The notes: generated from the sequence alone by a model not told the origin. A stretch of 64,000 nt of DNA from Rhodospirillaceae bacterium (GCA_009772935.1 WOUR01000003.1:1-64000), one strand, 5' to 3'; shown: positions 7,738 to 16,981, counted from the first letter of the stretch. Made by a program: numbers and translations.

Positions 7738-7856
7738 CCAACCTCATGCTGAGGAGCGCCCCGCAGGAGAGCGTCTCGAAGCATGGGCACGAAGACCACG
7801 CCTGTTGCCGATCCTTCGAGACGCGGCCTGCGGCCGCTCCTCAGGATGAGGCGGTG
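7738..7856. repeat. Palindromic intergenic repeat, complete copy 2 (inverted relative to copy 1)
   Basis: Two arms, CCTCA-TGC-TGAGG at 7742-7754 and CCTCA-GGA-TGAGG at 7839-7851, flank an inner inversion of gcgtctcgaagcatg against atccttcgagacgc, so the whole unit can fold as one long branched hairpin. Its reverse complement matches 229-330. It lies between convergent genes ending at 7705 and 7882 and could also act as a terminator. Confidence 0.8.
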
Positions 7857-7881
7857 CGGGTCGACCCGAAGCGGAAAGACT

Positions 7882-8544
7882 CTAGAAGAGTGCCGGAAGT
7901 CTGATAGCGCCAGCGTAGAGGAGTATGCCGGCGTAGTAGATCGTCGAGATCGATGCAATTGCAGCAGCCAAGACGGCTGGAATTGCGACAAGGGTGTTCG
8001 AGATGGCAGTCCAGCGCGTGGTGGACGTCGTTCCGACGGTCATCGTGGGAGACAGCAACCGCTCGAAGAGACGCAATGGAGCCAGAACGATGGCACCGAC
8101 GAGATAGGCGACGGGGCCGGCCATGAACGCCGCAATTACTCCACCGAACGCGCAACCGAATATCGACATCAATGCGTATCGGCCGATATTGCTGGTAATC
8201 TCGCTGGGGTATTCAGACCATACGATGATCGGGAGCAACAGGCCGGGTATCCAGAAGGTCAAGCCAACCATGGTTCCGACCAATCGGAGCGTGTCGATCG
8301 ATGGTTCGCGTCGGCCCGGCGGATACCAGGTCGCGACACCGGCGAGAAAACCGCCGGCCATGACAATCTCGGAGAGCCCCTTCGTCTTTCGAACTTCTTG
8401 AAGGTCTGCGCCGTAATATCCCGGATCGAAGACAGGGTACAGAAAGAGCACGAACTCGGCCGAAATGATCGCAGTAAGGGCTCCCGCAATGCCGTAGGCA
8501 AGGCGGTGGCACAGCGAACTGCGCCACCCGGGACCCGTCGCCAT
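7882..8544 (-). CDS. Hypothetical multi-pass membrane protein
   Basis: 220 residues with about five hydrophobic segments, for example YGIAGALTAIISAEFVLFLY, LVGTMVGLTFWIPGLLLPI, ALMSIFGCAFGGVIAAFMAG and ISNTLVAIPAVLAAAIASI. No family recognised. The ATG at 8544 shares its A with the TGA of the upstream amidohydrolase gene, so the two are coupled. Base composition is lower in GC than in the neighbours, which may indicate later acquisition. Longer frames joining it to the amidohydrolase are shadows. Confidence 0.6.
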   Translation of the reverse strand: MATGPGWRSSLCHRLAYGIAGALTAIISAEFVLFLYPVFDPGYYGADLQEVRKTKGLSEIVMAGGFLAGVATWYPPGRREPSIDTLRLVGTMVGLTFWIPGLLLPIIVWSEYPSEITSNIGRYALMSIFGCAFGGVIAAFMAGPVAYLVGAIVLAPLRLFERLLSPTMTVGTTSTTRWTAISNTLVAIPAVLAAAIASISTIYYAGILLYAGAIRLPALF

Positions 8545-9686
8545 CAGTTGATCAGCCCGTAGAACTTGCCGGCGTTGGTGCAGGTGATCATCTTCACCTG
8601 CTCGGCCGGGACGTCGGCGAACTGTTCCCTGATGTACTTGTCGGAGTGCGGCCAGACGCCGTCGCCGTGCGGGTAGTCGGAGCCCCACATCAGGCTTTCC
8701 GCGCCCATCTCCTCGATCAGCTTGGCGCCGATGCGGTCGAACTGGAACGTGGCCTTGCACTGGCGGCGCCAGTAGTCGCTGGGCTTCATCTTGAGGCCGA
8801 GATCGGTGAAGCGGTCCTCCCACTCGAAGTCCATGCGGTCGAGCGCATACGGGATCCAGCCGCAGCCCGATTCGCCGAAGGCGATGCGGATGTTGGGGAA
8901 GCGTTCCAGCACGTTGGCGCCGATGATGGCGGCCAGGATGTTCACCAGGTTCATCTGGAAGCCGGAGACGACGGTGAAGAACACCGAGCGGCCGACCCGG
9001 CCGGGATACTTCTCGATGGTGCCCGGCGGCACGTTGGGGAAGGTGTGGAAGTGCAGCGGCAGCTGCACGTCGTTCACCGCCTTCCACAGCGGATCCCACA
9101 TCGGATGCCACATCGGCTCCATGTCCCACGAGCAGGAGAGTTCGAGGCCCTTGATGCCCATCTTGGCGACCCGGTAGGTCTCCTTCACGGCGGCGTCGAT
9201 GTCGCCGTAGGGCAGGCAGGCCAGGCCGATATGCCGGTCGGGATAGTGGCTGCAGAAATCCTTGAGCCAGTCGTTGTAGATGCGCAGCATCTCATTGCCG
9301 GCCTCGCGGTCGTTGAGACGGCTGGCGGCGCCCAGGATGCCGTAGATCACCTCGGCGTCGACGCCGTCGCGATCCAGGTCCTTGATCCGCAGGTGCGGAT
9401 CGGAGATGCGACGGATGTCCTTCGCGCCGTCGGCATAGAGGCCGGTCTCCGCCATGATGTCGACGCGGTGATGCTTGCCCGGCACGAACTTGGAGCCTGA
9501 CGGGCCGACGCCATTCTTGAAGCCGAACGACGCGCCGTTCTTCGCCACCCATTTCGGCCCGTCGTCGGTTTCCGTCACGTAGGGCATGCGGTCCTTGAGA
9601 TCGCGCGGCGCCATTGACGTGAACAGGTCCGGCGGCATCCACGGCAGGTCGAGGTGGCTATCGGCCGAGATGCGCTTGTATTGCAT
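8544..9686 (-). CDS. Amidohydrolase family protein (Amidohydro_2, ACMSD-like)
   Basis: 380 residues. The TIM-barrel metal hydrolase pattern is visible: the N-terminal strand RISADSHLDLP (Asp-x-His in place of the usual His-x-His), the GLACLPYGDI strand, the PLHFHTFPN His region, FGESGCGWIPY and the C-terminal MWGSDYPHGDG Asp motif. These fit decarboxylase/hydrolase members of the Amidohydro_2 family. Start ATG 9686 is preferred to an upstream one because AGGGAG lies about 8 bases before it. Divergent from the GMC oxidoreductase. Substrate unknown. Confidence 0.85.
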   Translation of the reverse strand: MQYKRISADSHLDLPWMPPDLFTSMAPRDLKDRMPYVTETDDGPKWVAKNGASFGFKNGVGPSGSKFVPGKHHRVDIMAETGLYADGAKDIRRISDPHLRIKDLDRDGVDAEVIYGILGAASRLNDREAGNEMLRIYNDWLKDFCSHYPDRHIGLACLPYGDIDAAVKETYRVAKMGIKGLELSCSWDMEPMWHPMWDPLWKAVNDVQLPLHFHTFPNVPPGTIEKYPGRVGRSVFFTVVSGFQMNLVNILAAIIGANVLERFPNIRIAFGESGCGWIPYALDRMDFEWEDRFTDLGLKMKPSDYWRRQCKATFQFDRIGAKLIEEMGAESLMWGSDYPHGDGVWPHSDKYIREQFADVPAEQVKMITCTNAGKFYGLIN

Positions 9687-9790
9687 GGCGTTCGCTCCCT
9701 TTGATTTGCTGATCGAATTATGCGCCGTCTGACACACCGGGCAATGCCCCTACTGTTTCGCGGGTCGGCTTGTGTGCTACGGCTCGACTT

Positions 9791-11440
9791 ATGACTGACA
9801 CGGCCGCATCCCGACGCGACGGGGACTTCGACTATATCATCGTGGGCGCCGGCTCAGCCGGTTGCGTGCTCGCCAACCGGCTCTCGGCGGATTCGAAGAA
9901 CCGCGTGCTGGTGCTTGAAGCGGGCGGGCGCGACAACTGGATCTGGTTCCACGTTCCGGCCGGCTATCTCTTTGCGATCGGCAATCCGCGCGCCGACTGG
10001 ATGTTCCAGACCGAGAAGGAGGCCGGCCTCAACGGCCGCGCGCTCAATTATCCGCGCGGCAAGGTGATCGGCGGCTGCTCGGCGATCAACGGCATGATCT
10101 CTATGCGCGGCCAGTCGCAGGATTACGACCACTGGCGCCAGCTCGGCCTCACCGGCTGGGGCTGGGACGATGTCGCGCCGGTGTTCCGCAAGCTCGATAA
10201 CCATTTCCTGGGGGACACCGAGCATCACGGCGCCGGCGGCGAATGGCGGGTCGAGGAATCGCGGGTGCGCTGGGAAGTGCTCGACGCGGTGATCAAGGCT
10301 GCCACCGAGATGGGCATCCCGCAGACCGCGGACTTCAACACCGGCGACAATACCGGCGTCGGCTATTTCCACGTGAACCAGAAGCGCGGCATCCGCATGT
10401 CGGCGGCGCGCGCCTTCCTGAAGCCGGTGCTGAAGCGGCCGAACCTCGCGCTGGAAACCGGCGTGCTGGTCGAGAAGCTGTCGTTCGAGGGCCGGCGCTG
10501 CACCGGCGTGCTCTACCGGCAGGACGGTCGCCTCGTCGAGGCGAAGGCGAAGGGCGAGGTCATCCTGGCAGCGGGCGCGATCGGCTCGCCGCAGATCCTG
10601 CAGCTCTCCGGCATCGGCGCCCCCGACTGGCTGGGCGAGCTCGGCATTCCGGTGCTGCACGCGCGCGAGGGCGTCGGGCGGAACCTGCAGGACCATCTGC
10701 AGCAGCGGGCCATTTACAAAGTCAACGGCGTGAAGACGCTCAACCAGAGCTATCACTCGCTGGTCGGCCGGGCACTGATGGGCATGCAATATGCATTGCT
10801 GCAGAAGGGGCCGCTCACCATGTCGCCCTCGCAGCTCGGCATCTTCACGCGCTCCTCGCCGGATCAGGAAAGGTCGAACATCGAGTTCCATGTCCAGCCT
10901 TTGTCGCTCGACAAGTTCGGCGAGCCGCTGCATCGCTTCCCGGCGATCACGGTGAGCGCCTGCAACCTGCGCCCGACCTCGCGCGGCACCGTCAGGCTGC
11001 GCTCGGCCGATCCGGCGGCCAAGCCCGTCATCGCGCCCAACTATCTCGCGACCTACGAGGACCGCACCGTGGCGGCCGACGCGATCCGCGTGACTCGGCG
11101 CCTGATGCGCCAGTCGGCCCTGCAGCCCTACCGTCCCGAGGAATACCTGCCGGGCCCGACCGTCGGCGACGACGATGCCTCGCTGGCCAAGGCCGCCGGG
11201 GATATCGGCACCACCATCTTCCATCCTGTCGGCACCGCGAAGATGGGCCTGCCGTCGGACCCGCATGCCGTGGTCGACGACCGGCTGAGGGTCATCGGCC
11301 TGCAGGGGCTGCGGGTAGTCGACGCGTCGGTCATGCCGACCATCACGTCAGGCAATACCAACACCCCCACGATCATGATCGCCGACAAGGCGGCCGGAAT
11401 GGTCTTGGCGGACAACAAACAAGGAGGCATGCGTGCGTAG
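9791..11440 (+). CDS. GMC family oxidoreductase (choline dehydrogenase-like)
   Basis: 549 residues. The N-terminal FAD site is DYIIVGAGSAGCVLANRL with the later LVLEAGG strand; GMC signature 1 is YPRGKVIGGCSAINGM; the C-terminal domain has HPVGTAKMG and VDASVMPTITSGNTNTP with the catalytic-region His/Asn. It probably oxidises an alcohol with FAD. ATG 9791 is chosen over 9770 because homology begins there. Its last codons overlap the GTG of the binding-protein gene. Confidence 0.9.
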   Translation: MTDTAASRRDGDFDYIIVGAGSAGCVLANRLSADSKNRVLVLEAGGRDNWIWFHVPAGYLFAIGNPRADWMFQTEKEAGLNGRALNYPRGKVIGGCSAINGMISMRGQSQDYDHWRQLGLTGWGWDDVAPVFRKLDNHFLGDTEHHGAGGEWRVEESRVRWEVLDAVIKAATEMGIPQTADFNTGDNTGVGYFHVNQKRGIRMSAARAFLKPVLKRPNLALETGVLVEKLSFEGRRCTGVLYRQDGRLVEAKAKGEVILAAGAIGSPQILQLSGIGAPDWLGELGIPVLHAREGVGRNLQDHLQQRAIYKVNGVKTLNQSYHSLVGRALMGMQYALLQKGPLTMSPSQLGIFTRSSPDQERSNIEFHVQPLSLDKFGEPLHRFPAITVSACNLRPTSRGTVRLRSADPAAKPVIAPNYLATYEDRTVAADAIRVTRRLMRQSALQPYRPEEYLPGPTVGDDDASLAKAAGDIGTTIFHPVGTAKMGLPSDPHAVVDDRLRVIGLQGLRVVDASVMPTITSGNTNTPTIMIADKAAGMVLADNKQGGMRA

Positions 11441-13001
11441 CAGGATTCTCGGACTGATCGCGGCGGTCGGCCTGTCGGTGCCGGCCGTTTCCACGGCGCA
11501 GCAGCCGACGACGCTGCGGGTCGTCGCTCATTCGGATCTGAAGATCCTGGATCCGATCTGGACCACGGCCTTCATCGTCCGCAACCACGGCTACATGATC
11601 TACGACACGCTGTTCGCGCTGGACGGCGATCTCAAGATCAAGCCGCAGATGGTCGACACGTGGAAGATGAGCGACGACAAGCTCACCTGGACCTTCACCC
11701 TGCGCGACGGGCTCGAGTTCCATGACGGCCAGCCCGTTACCACCGAGGACGTGATCGCCTCGCTGAAGCGCTGGGCATCGCGCGACAGCCTGGGCAACAT
11801 CCTGTGGGCCAAGGTCGCCGAGCTGAAGGCCGTCGATGCCAGGACCTTCCAGATCGTGCTGAAGGCGCCGACCGGTGTCGTGCTGCAGGCGCTCTCGAAG
11901 CCTTCGGGCAATCCCTTCATCATGCCCAAGCGCGTCGCCGAGACGCCGGGAACCGACCAGATCAAGGAGTTCGTCGGGTCGGGCCCGTTCATCTTCAAGG
12001 CCGACGAGTGGAAGCCCGGCGACAAGACGGTCTACGTCAAGAACCCGAAGTACAAGCCGCGGGCCGAGCCGGCGTCCGGCCTGGCCGGCGGCAAGATCGC
12101 CAAGGTCGACAGGGTCGAATGGGTCGCCATTCCCGACCAGCAGACCGCGGTGAACGCGCTGCAGGCCGGTGAGATCGACATCATCGAATCGCCGCAACAC
12201 GACCTTTATCCGCTGCTGAAGAAGGACCGCAACGTCTCGATGGTGACCACCAACAAGTGGGGCAACCAGTACATCTATCGCTTCAACCAACTCCACAAGC
12301 CGTTCGACAATGCCAAGAACCGGCAGGCGATGCTCTACGCGCTGAACCAGACGGACTTCCTGAACGGGGTCATCGGCGACCCCGAATACTACAAGGTCTG
12401 CAAGGCCATGTTCATGTGCGGCGGCCCTTACGAGACGACCGCCGGTTTTGCCGACAAGTACGAGAGCGATTTTGCCAAGGCCAAGCAGCTCCTGGCCGAG
12501 GGCGGCTATGACAATACGCCGGTCGTGCTGCTGCATTCGACCGATCTCTACGTGCTGACGAACATGGCGCCGATCGCCAAGTCGTTGATGGAGAAGGCCG
12601 GTATGAAGGTCGACATGCAGTCGATGGACTGGCAGACGCTGGTTGCGCGCCGTGCCAAAAAGGACCCGCCGGACAAGGGCGGCTGGAACGTGCTCATCAC
12701 CTCGACGTCGGGTGCCGATTCGCTCGATCCGCTGACCTACAGCTTCATCAGCGCCGCCTGCGACAAGGCCTGGTTCGGCTGGCCGTGCGATTCCGAGATC
12801 ACGCGCCTGCGCAACGCCTTCGCCGACGAGACCGACGAGGCCAAGCGCAAGGAGATCGTCGAGAAGCTCCAGCTGCGTGCCGCCGAGGTGCCGACGCACG
12901 CCTTCCTCGGCCAGTACAACAACGCCATGGCGATCCGCAAGAACGTGAACGGCAGTGTCGTCTCGCCCGTGCCGGTCTTCTGGAACATCGAGAAGAAGTA
13001 G
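11433..13001 (+). CDS. ABC transporter substrate-binding protein, peptide type (SBP_bac_5)
   Basis: 522 residues with a signal peptide ending near AVSTAQQ. The family 5 (DppA/OppA) pattern is clear: LKILDPIWTT, then TWTFTLRDGLEFHDGQPVT, then VGSGPFIFK. A strong AAGGAGG at 11421-11427 sets the GTG start 5 bases downstream, inside the end of the GMC gene. No permease or ATPase genes follow, so it must work with a transporter encoded elsewhere. It may deliver the substrate of the coupled GMC enzyme (inference). Confidence 0.9.
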   Translation: MRSRILGLIAAVGLSVPAVSTAQQPTTLRVVAHSDLKILDPIWTTAFIVRNHGYMIYDTLFALDGDLKIKPQMVDTWKMSDDKLTWTFTLRDGLEFHDGQPVTTEDVIASLKRWASRDSLGNILWAKVAELKAVDARTFQIVLKAPTGVVLQALSKPSGNPFIMPKRVAETPGTDQIKEFVGSGPFIFKADEWKPGDKTVYVKNPKYKPRAEPASGLAGGKIAKVDRVEWVAIPDQQTAVNALQAGEIDIIESPQHDLYPLLKKDRNVSMVTTNKWGNQYIYRFNQLHKPFDNAKNRQAMLYALNQTDFLNGVIGDPEYYKVCKAMFMCGGPYETTAGFADKYESDFAKAKQLLAEGGYDNTPVVLLHSTDLYVLTNMAPIAKSLMEKAGMKVDMQSMDWQTLVARRAKKDPPDKGGWNVLITSTSGADSLDPLTYSFISAACDKAWFGWPCDSEITRLRNAFADETDEAKRKEIVEKLQLRAAEVPTHAFLGQYNNAMAIRKNVNGSVVSPVPVFWNIEKK

Positions 13002-13013
13002 GGGGTGTCCAGG

Positions 13014-13038
13014 CGCCGTCGTCGCTCAGACGACGGCG
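13014..13038. terminator. 10-bp hairpin between convergent genes
   Basis: cgccgtcgtc (13014-13023) and gacgacggcg (13029-13038) form a perfect stem; the five-base loop contains the stop codon of the minus-strand dioxygenase gene. It lies 12 bases after the binding-protein stop. There is no T-run, so a transcription barrier or RNA-stabilising role is inferred rather than shown. Confidence 0.5.
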
Positions 13039-13874
13039 TCGCCCGCGATCTGCGTGCGCTGCATGCGGCGGTGGAACGGGCCGGCATCGTGGATCGCCAG
13101 ATGCTTGGTGCAGCGATTGTCCCAGAAGGCGATCGAGCCGGCCTCCCAGCGGAAGCGGCAGGTGAATTCCGGGCGGTGGCCGTGATCCATGAGGAAGTCG
13201 AGCAGCGGCTTGCTCTCGCGGTCGGTCATGTTCTCGAACCGGCATGAATAGGAGTGGTTCACGAACAGGCACTTGCGGCCGGTCTCGGGATGGGTCCGCA
13301 CGACCGGATGCAGGCTCTCGGTCGGCCGCCAGTCCGAATCCTCCCGCACCTTGATCGAACGGCGGGCGTTCAGGCCGGCTCGGGGGCCGGCGACGCGGAT
13401 GTCGCTGTGCACGGCACGCAGGCCGTGGAGCATCGACTTCATGCCGTCCGATAGGCTCTCGTAAGCGAGGTACTGGTTGGCGAACAGCGTATCGCCGCCA
13501 TAGGGCGGCACGTCCAGCGCATAGAGGATGGCGCCCATTGGCGGCTCGGGCATCATCGTGGTGTCGGAGTGCCATTCCTCGCCCACGATGCGCTCGTCGC
13601 CGGGGGCGCGCATGACCCGCACGATCTCCGGATCGCCGGCGCCGGTATTGAAGTTGGGATGGACGAAGATCCCGCCGAAGCGGCGGGGGAAGGCCTTGTG
13701 ACTCGCATCATCGAGCTTCTGCCCGCGAAAGAAGATCACGAGATGCTCGAGCAGCGCTCGTCGGATTTCGGCAACCGTGTCGTCGTCGAGCCGTGCGCTC
13801 ACGTCGACGCCGCCGATCTCCGCCCCGAGGGCGCCGGCGATCCGGGAGACCGTGATGCGTCGGTAGCCGTTCAT
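13026..13874 (-). CDS. TauD/TfdA family 2-oxoglutarate-dependent dioxygenase
   Basis: 282 residues from ATG 13874. Iron ligands appear as H102-x-D104 in EEWHSDTTM and H258 in CTKHLAIHD; an Arg near 269-273 would bind 2-oxoglutarate. Other family marks are the N-terminal GALGAEIGGVDVSA and LVIFFRGQ. Such enzymes hydroxylate taurine, sulfonates, aryloxyalkanoates and similar small molecules; the substrate is not evident. Longer frames to 14108 lack homology before this Met. Confidence 0.9.
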   Translation of the reverse strand: MNGYRRITVSRIAGALGAEIGGVDVSARLDDDTVAEIRRALLEHLVIFFRGQKLDDASHKAFPRRFGGIFVHPNFNTGAGDPEIVRVMRAPGDERIVGEEWHSDTTMMPEPPMGAILYALDVPPYGGDTLFANQYLAYESLSDGMKSMLHGLRAVHSDIRVAGPRAGLNARRSIKVREDSDWRPTESLHPVVRTHPETGRKCLFVNHSYSCRFENMTDRESKPLLDFLMDHGHRPEFTCRFRWEAGSIAFWDNRCTKHLAIHDAGPFHRRMQRTQIAGDAVV

Positions 13875-14094
13875 GCCGCGATGATGAGGTCCCTCCCTCG
13901 AGCCCGCAAGGCTGGCCAGTCCGCGCTTCCGCGCGGCGGACACTGGTGGCGGCCGTTCCGTTCGAAACCCAACTGGGCATGTGGCGAATATGCACCAGTC
14001 GACGTCGGCGTTGCGGCGAGTGGGGCGGCATTGCAACCAAATCGGGGCAGGGGAGTTGTCCGTTGGTGGTTCCTTAACGAGCGGGGAAAATCGA

Positions 14095-14969
14095 ATGAAG
14101 AAACTCATTGCAGCTGCGGCTTTCGCGGCCCTGGCGCCGGCTACGGTCCAGGCTCAGGCCATCAATGCCCAGGAAGGCTTTTACATCGGCGCCGGCGGCG
14201 GTGCCGCCTGGTTCATCGGTTCGAATTCCAACGCAAGTACCTGGACCGGCTGGTCGGTCGGCGGCAAGGCGGGCTACGACTTCGTCGGTCCCCGTCTCGA
14301 ACTCGAAGCCGGCTACGGCCAGATCCCGACCTCGGCGAATATCCCGGGCTCGGCGATCAACGGCAAGGTCGGCGTGCGGGTATCGCCTTCATCGACAGCA
14401 ACAGCTCGCTGGGCAGTACCCAGTTCGCCTATCAGGGAATGGTCGGCGTCGCCTACAATGTGAGCGAGCAGCTGCGGTTCATGGTTGAAGGCCGCTACGT
14501 CGGCACGACCAGCCCCAGCGTCAACACGCCGTTCGGCAATGTGAGCTTCCAGAACAACAACATCCTGGCGCTGGCCGGCGTGCAGTACAAGTTCGTGTCC
14601 CCGCCGGCCGCTCCGCCGCCGCCGCCGCCGATGGTCACTCCGCCGTCATTCATGGTGTTCTTCGACTGGGACCGCGCGAACCTGTCGGCTCAGGCTCTGA
14701 ACACGATCAAGCAGGCTGCCGGCGCCTACAAGCAGAAGGGTAACGCCCGTATCACGGCGACGGGTCACACCGACACGTCGGGCACCGAGGCCTACAACAT
14801 GGCGCTGTCGCTGCGTCGTGCGAACGCCGTCAAGGATGCGCTGGTGCGTGAAGGCGTGCCGGCGACCGCGATCGCGGTGGTGGGTCGCGGCGAGCAGGGC
14901 CTGCTGGTGCAGACCGGCCCGAACGTCCGCGAGCCGCAGAACCGCCGCGTCGAAATCGTCATCCAGTAA
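14095..14969 (+). pseudogene. OmpA-like outer membrane protein with internal frameshift/deletion
   Basis: The N-terminal part (MKKLIAAAAFAALAP signal peptide, Gly-rich beta-barrel strands to about NGKVGV at 14379) is in one frame and stops at 14463. The rest (GIAFIDSNSS onward, a Pro-rich hinge PPAAPPPPPP and an OmpA peptidoglycan-binding domain with ATGHTDTSGT and REPQNRRVEI) is in another frame ending at 14969. At the junction a small barrel would be expected to have further strands between GKVG and AGIAFID, so bases appear to be lost as well as the frame. True mutation or assembly error cannot be told apart here. Confidence 0.75.
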
Positions 14970-15290
14970 CTGAGGACGCTCATCGCCAGTCGGCCGCACC
15001 GGCAACGAGCTGGTGCGGCGGACGTTAGAAGGAAGCCGGACCTTGCGGTCCGGCCCTCCGGTTGCGGCCTTCCAACCCTCTCCCCGAGTGGCGTCGGCTG
15101 CGACCGGAGACCTTCTCGTTCCTCCCATGATCCAGGCCGGCATCCCCGTGATTGCCGGCGTTTCCGTTTGCGCGTCCCAAGCGTCCGTCGTGTCCACACT
15201 GTGATCGCGCGCGGCGCGCGAATCCGTGAACGCAACCGGCAGACCTCTCCCGTCGTTCTCTGGCTAACAATTCACGCGCAGGAGACTCTC
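14970..15290. other. Intergenic region with two perfect hairpins
   Basis: No gene is supported. Stem gccgcacc (14993-15000) with ggtgcggc (15012-15019), and stem gccggacc (15035-15042) with ggtccggc (15047-15054) over a ttgc loop, lie just after the OmpA-like gene. Neither is followed by a T-run. They may end or protect the outer-membrane-protein mRNA. Confidence 0.55.
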
Positions 15291-15524
15291 ATGCTGAAGT
15301 TCACCAATATCGCGATCGTTGCGGCGCTCGGCCTGGGTGTCGCCGCCTGCGGCAACAATCCCACGGACCGCGCGCTGACCGGCGGCGCGATCGGCGCCGG
15401 CACGGGCGCGGTGGTCGGCTCGACGATGGGCGCCCCGGTGGCGGGCGCGGTCGTGGGGGGCCTGGGTGGCGCCGCGATCGGCGCAGCGACGACGCCGCGC
15501 AACGACTACGGCTATTATCGCTAA
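15291..15524 (+). CDS. Small glycine-zipper lipoprotein
   Basis: 77 residues. A signal peptide ends in the lipobox GVAAC (Cys20), so a lipidated, membrane-anchored product is expected. The mature part is mostly a glycine zipper (GGAIGAGTGAVVGS, then AVVGGLGGAAIGAAT), like OsmB/SlyB-type envelope proteins, and ends NDYGYYR. GGAG a few bases before ATG 15291 supports this start over upstream frames. Followed by a strong terminator. Confidence 0.82.
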   Translation: MLKFTNIAIVAALGLGVAACGNNPTDRALTGGAIGAGTGAVVGSTMGAPVAGAVVGGLGGAAIGAATTPRNDYGYYR

Positions 15525-15545
15525 AGGCCGGCCGTCGGTCCGACG

Positions 15546-15576
15546 GGGTGGATACCCGCGGGTGCCCACCCTTTTT
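15546..15576 (+). terminator. Rho-independent terminator after the lipoprotein gene
   Basis: Stem gggtgg (15546-15551) with ccaccc (15566-15571), an inner palindrome acccgcgggt (15554-15563), then TTTTT at 15572-15576. This is the clearest intrinsic terminator in the window. Confidence 0.85.
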
Positions 15577-15614
15577 CGTGTGCGCCCATGCAAGGGCAAT
15601 GCGAAACTGAGGAG

Positions 15615-15923
15615 ATGGCCCGTCTCTTCACGCGCAACATCGAAAATTTCCGCTGCGAGCGCTGCGGCACCGAGGTCGAGGGCAATGGCTTCACCAACCA
15701 TTGTCCCGCCTGCCTGTACAGCAAGCATGTCGACGAGAATCCCGGCGACCGCGCCGCGGAGTGCGGCGGGCTGATGGAGCCGGTCGCGGTGGAACAGGCG
15801 CGGGGCCGCTACATCATCGTGCACAAGTGCCTGAAGTGCGGCCAGGTGAAGCGCAACAGATCCTCCCCGGGCGACAGTTCGCGTGCCCTGGTCGAGGTCG
15901 CCCGCCGGCGGGCGATGTCTTGA
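15615..15923 (+). CDS. RNHCP-domain zinc-ribbon protein
   Basis: 102 residues. Zinc-ribbon pairs CERCGT and CLKCGQ bracket the RNHCP signature, here TNHCPACLYSKHVD followed by NPGDRAAECGGLMEP. The family is uncharacterised and probably binds nucleic acid. ATG 15615 matches where homology begins but GAGGAG abuts it closely; ATG 15588 would add nine residues. The stop overlaps the TTG start of the next gene as TTGA. Confidence 0.82.
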   Translation: MARLFTRNIENFRCERCGTEVEGNGFTNHCPACLYSKHVDENPGDRAAECGGLMEPVAVEQARGRYIIVHKCLKCGQVKRNRSSPGDSSRALVEVARRRAMS

Positions 15924-16981
15924 GGCTGGTTCTTCTTCTCCTCCTGGCTGTTGCTCTTGTCGCCGGGCCGGCTTCCGCCCAGGGCGTTGCCGATATCGAG
16001 CAGGCGTGGCGTGGCTGGATGTCGAAGACACAGCGCACGCGCGGCAGCCTCGTCGTGATGCAGGCCGGTCGGCCGGTGCACGAGGCGACGGTGGGTCGCC
16101 TCGCCGCCGGGTCTGCCGTACCGTACGCGAGCCTGTCGAAAGCGGTGACCGGCGTCTGCGTCGCCACCCTGGTCGAGCGCGGAACCCTGTCCTTCGACAC
16201 GCGAGTCTCGCAGGCATTGGCGCGCACCATGACGCGCACCGGGCAGCCGGCCGATCCGCGCCTCCTGTCCGCGACCGTCTCGGAACTCCTGGCCCATCGC
16301 GGCGGCTTCGGTCCGTCGACCGGCAGTGGCGGCGACATGGCTGACTGGCTGCGGCGCAACTCGGGAAGCCGGCCGGCCTTCGACGAGCAGCTTCGCTGGC
16401 TGTTCGCCCGCAGGCTGCAGTCCACGCCGGGCGAGAGCTTCGAATATTCGAATGCGAACTACCTGATGCTGGGCGCCATCATCGAGGAGGCAGCCGGCCA
16501 GCCTTACGAACGCTATTGCAAGGACGCCGTCCTGACGCCGCTCGGTGCGCGCGACGCCCAGCTCGATCCAGCCTGGCGCATTCTGTCGAGCTATGGCGGT
16601 TGGCGCATGGCCCTCGCCGACTATGCCCGCTTCTATGAGGCCTTCGCGCCCGGCAATCCCGCGATCGGCCCGAGGGCGCGGCAATGGATGATGTCGCCGG
16701 ACGGCAAGCAGGTGGGCGGCGGCGCCCATTACGGGCTCGGCACCTTCGTGCGGCCGACGCCGCGCGGCGGTGGCAATTTCTGGCACGCCGGCCGCTGGGT
16801 CTACGACCAGCGCAATGCCCATGATGGGCCGCTCAGCGTCTCCTATTCGACCTTCGCGGTGCGGCTGGGGGCGCTCGACGTCAACATGGTGAGCTATGCC
16901 GAGCCGGGGCGCGAGCAGGGCGACGGCGGGCTCGACGGGGCGCTGGGCAATGCCGCCCGGGGTGTAAAGCGATGGCCGTGA
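15920..16981 (+). CDS. Exported serine hydrolase (beta-lactamase-like fold)
   Basis: 353 residues from TTG 15920, which gives an immediate signal peptide (MRLVLLLLLAVALVAGPASA). Motif 1 is S71-x-x-K74 in YASLSKAVTG, motif 2 is YSNANY (Tyr-x-Asn), and a HAGRW segment provides motif 3. These are class C-type hydrolases acting on peptides or esters in the periplasm. The TTG overlaps the RNHCP gene's stop, so the two are coupled. A longer reading in this frame to 15701 lies over the RNHCP gene and is not credible. Confidence 0.82.
   Translation: MRLVLLLLLAVALVAGPASAQGVADIEQAWRGWMSKTQRTRGSLVVMQAGRPVHEATVGRLAAGSAVPYASLSKAVTGVCVATLVERGTLSFDTRVSQALARTMTRTGQPADPRLLSATVSELLAHRGGFGPSTGSGGDMADWLRRNSGSRPAFDEQLRWLFARRLQSTPGESFEYSNANYLMLGAIIEEAAGQPYERYCKDAVLTPLGARDAQLDPAWRILSSYGGWRMALADYARFYEAFAPGNPAIGPRARQWMMSPDGKQVGGGAHYGLGTFVRPTPRGGGNFWHAGRWVYDQRNAHDGPLSVSYSTFAVRLGALDVNMVSYAEPGREQGDGGLDGALGNAARGVKRWP

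Noticed and set aside
7882-9129. A 415-codon fusion of amidohydrolase and membrane protein
   Set aside because: Reading through the overlap uses the wrong frame of the amidohydrolase; the stop/start overlap explains both genes.
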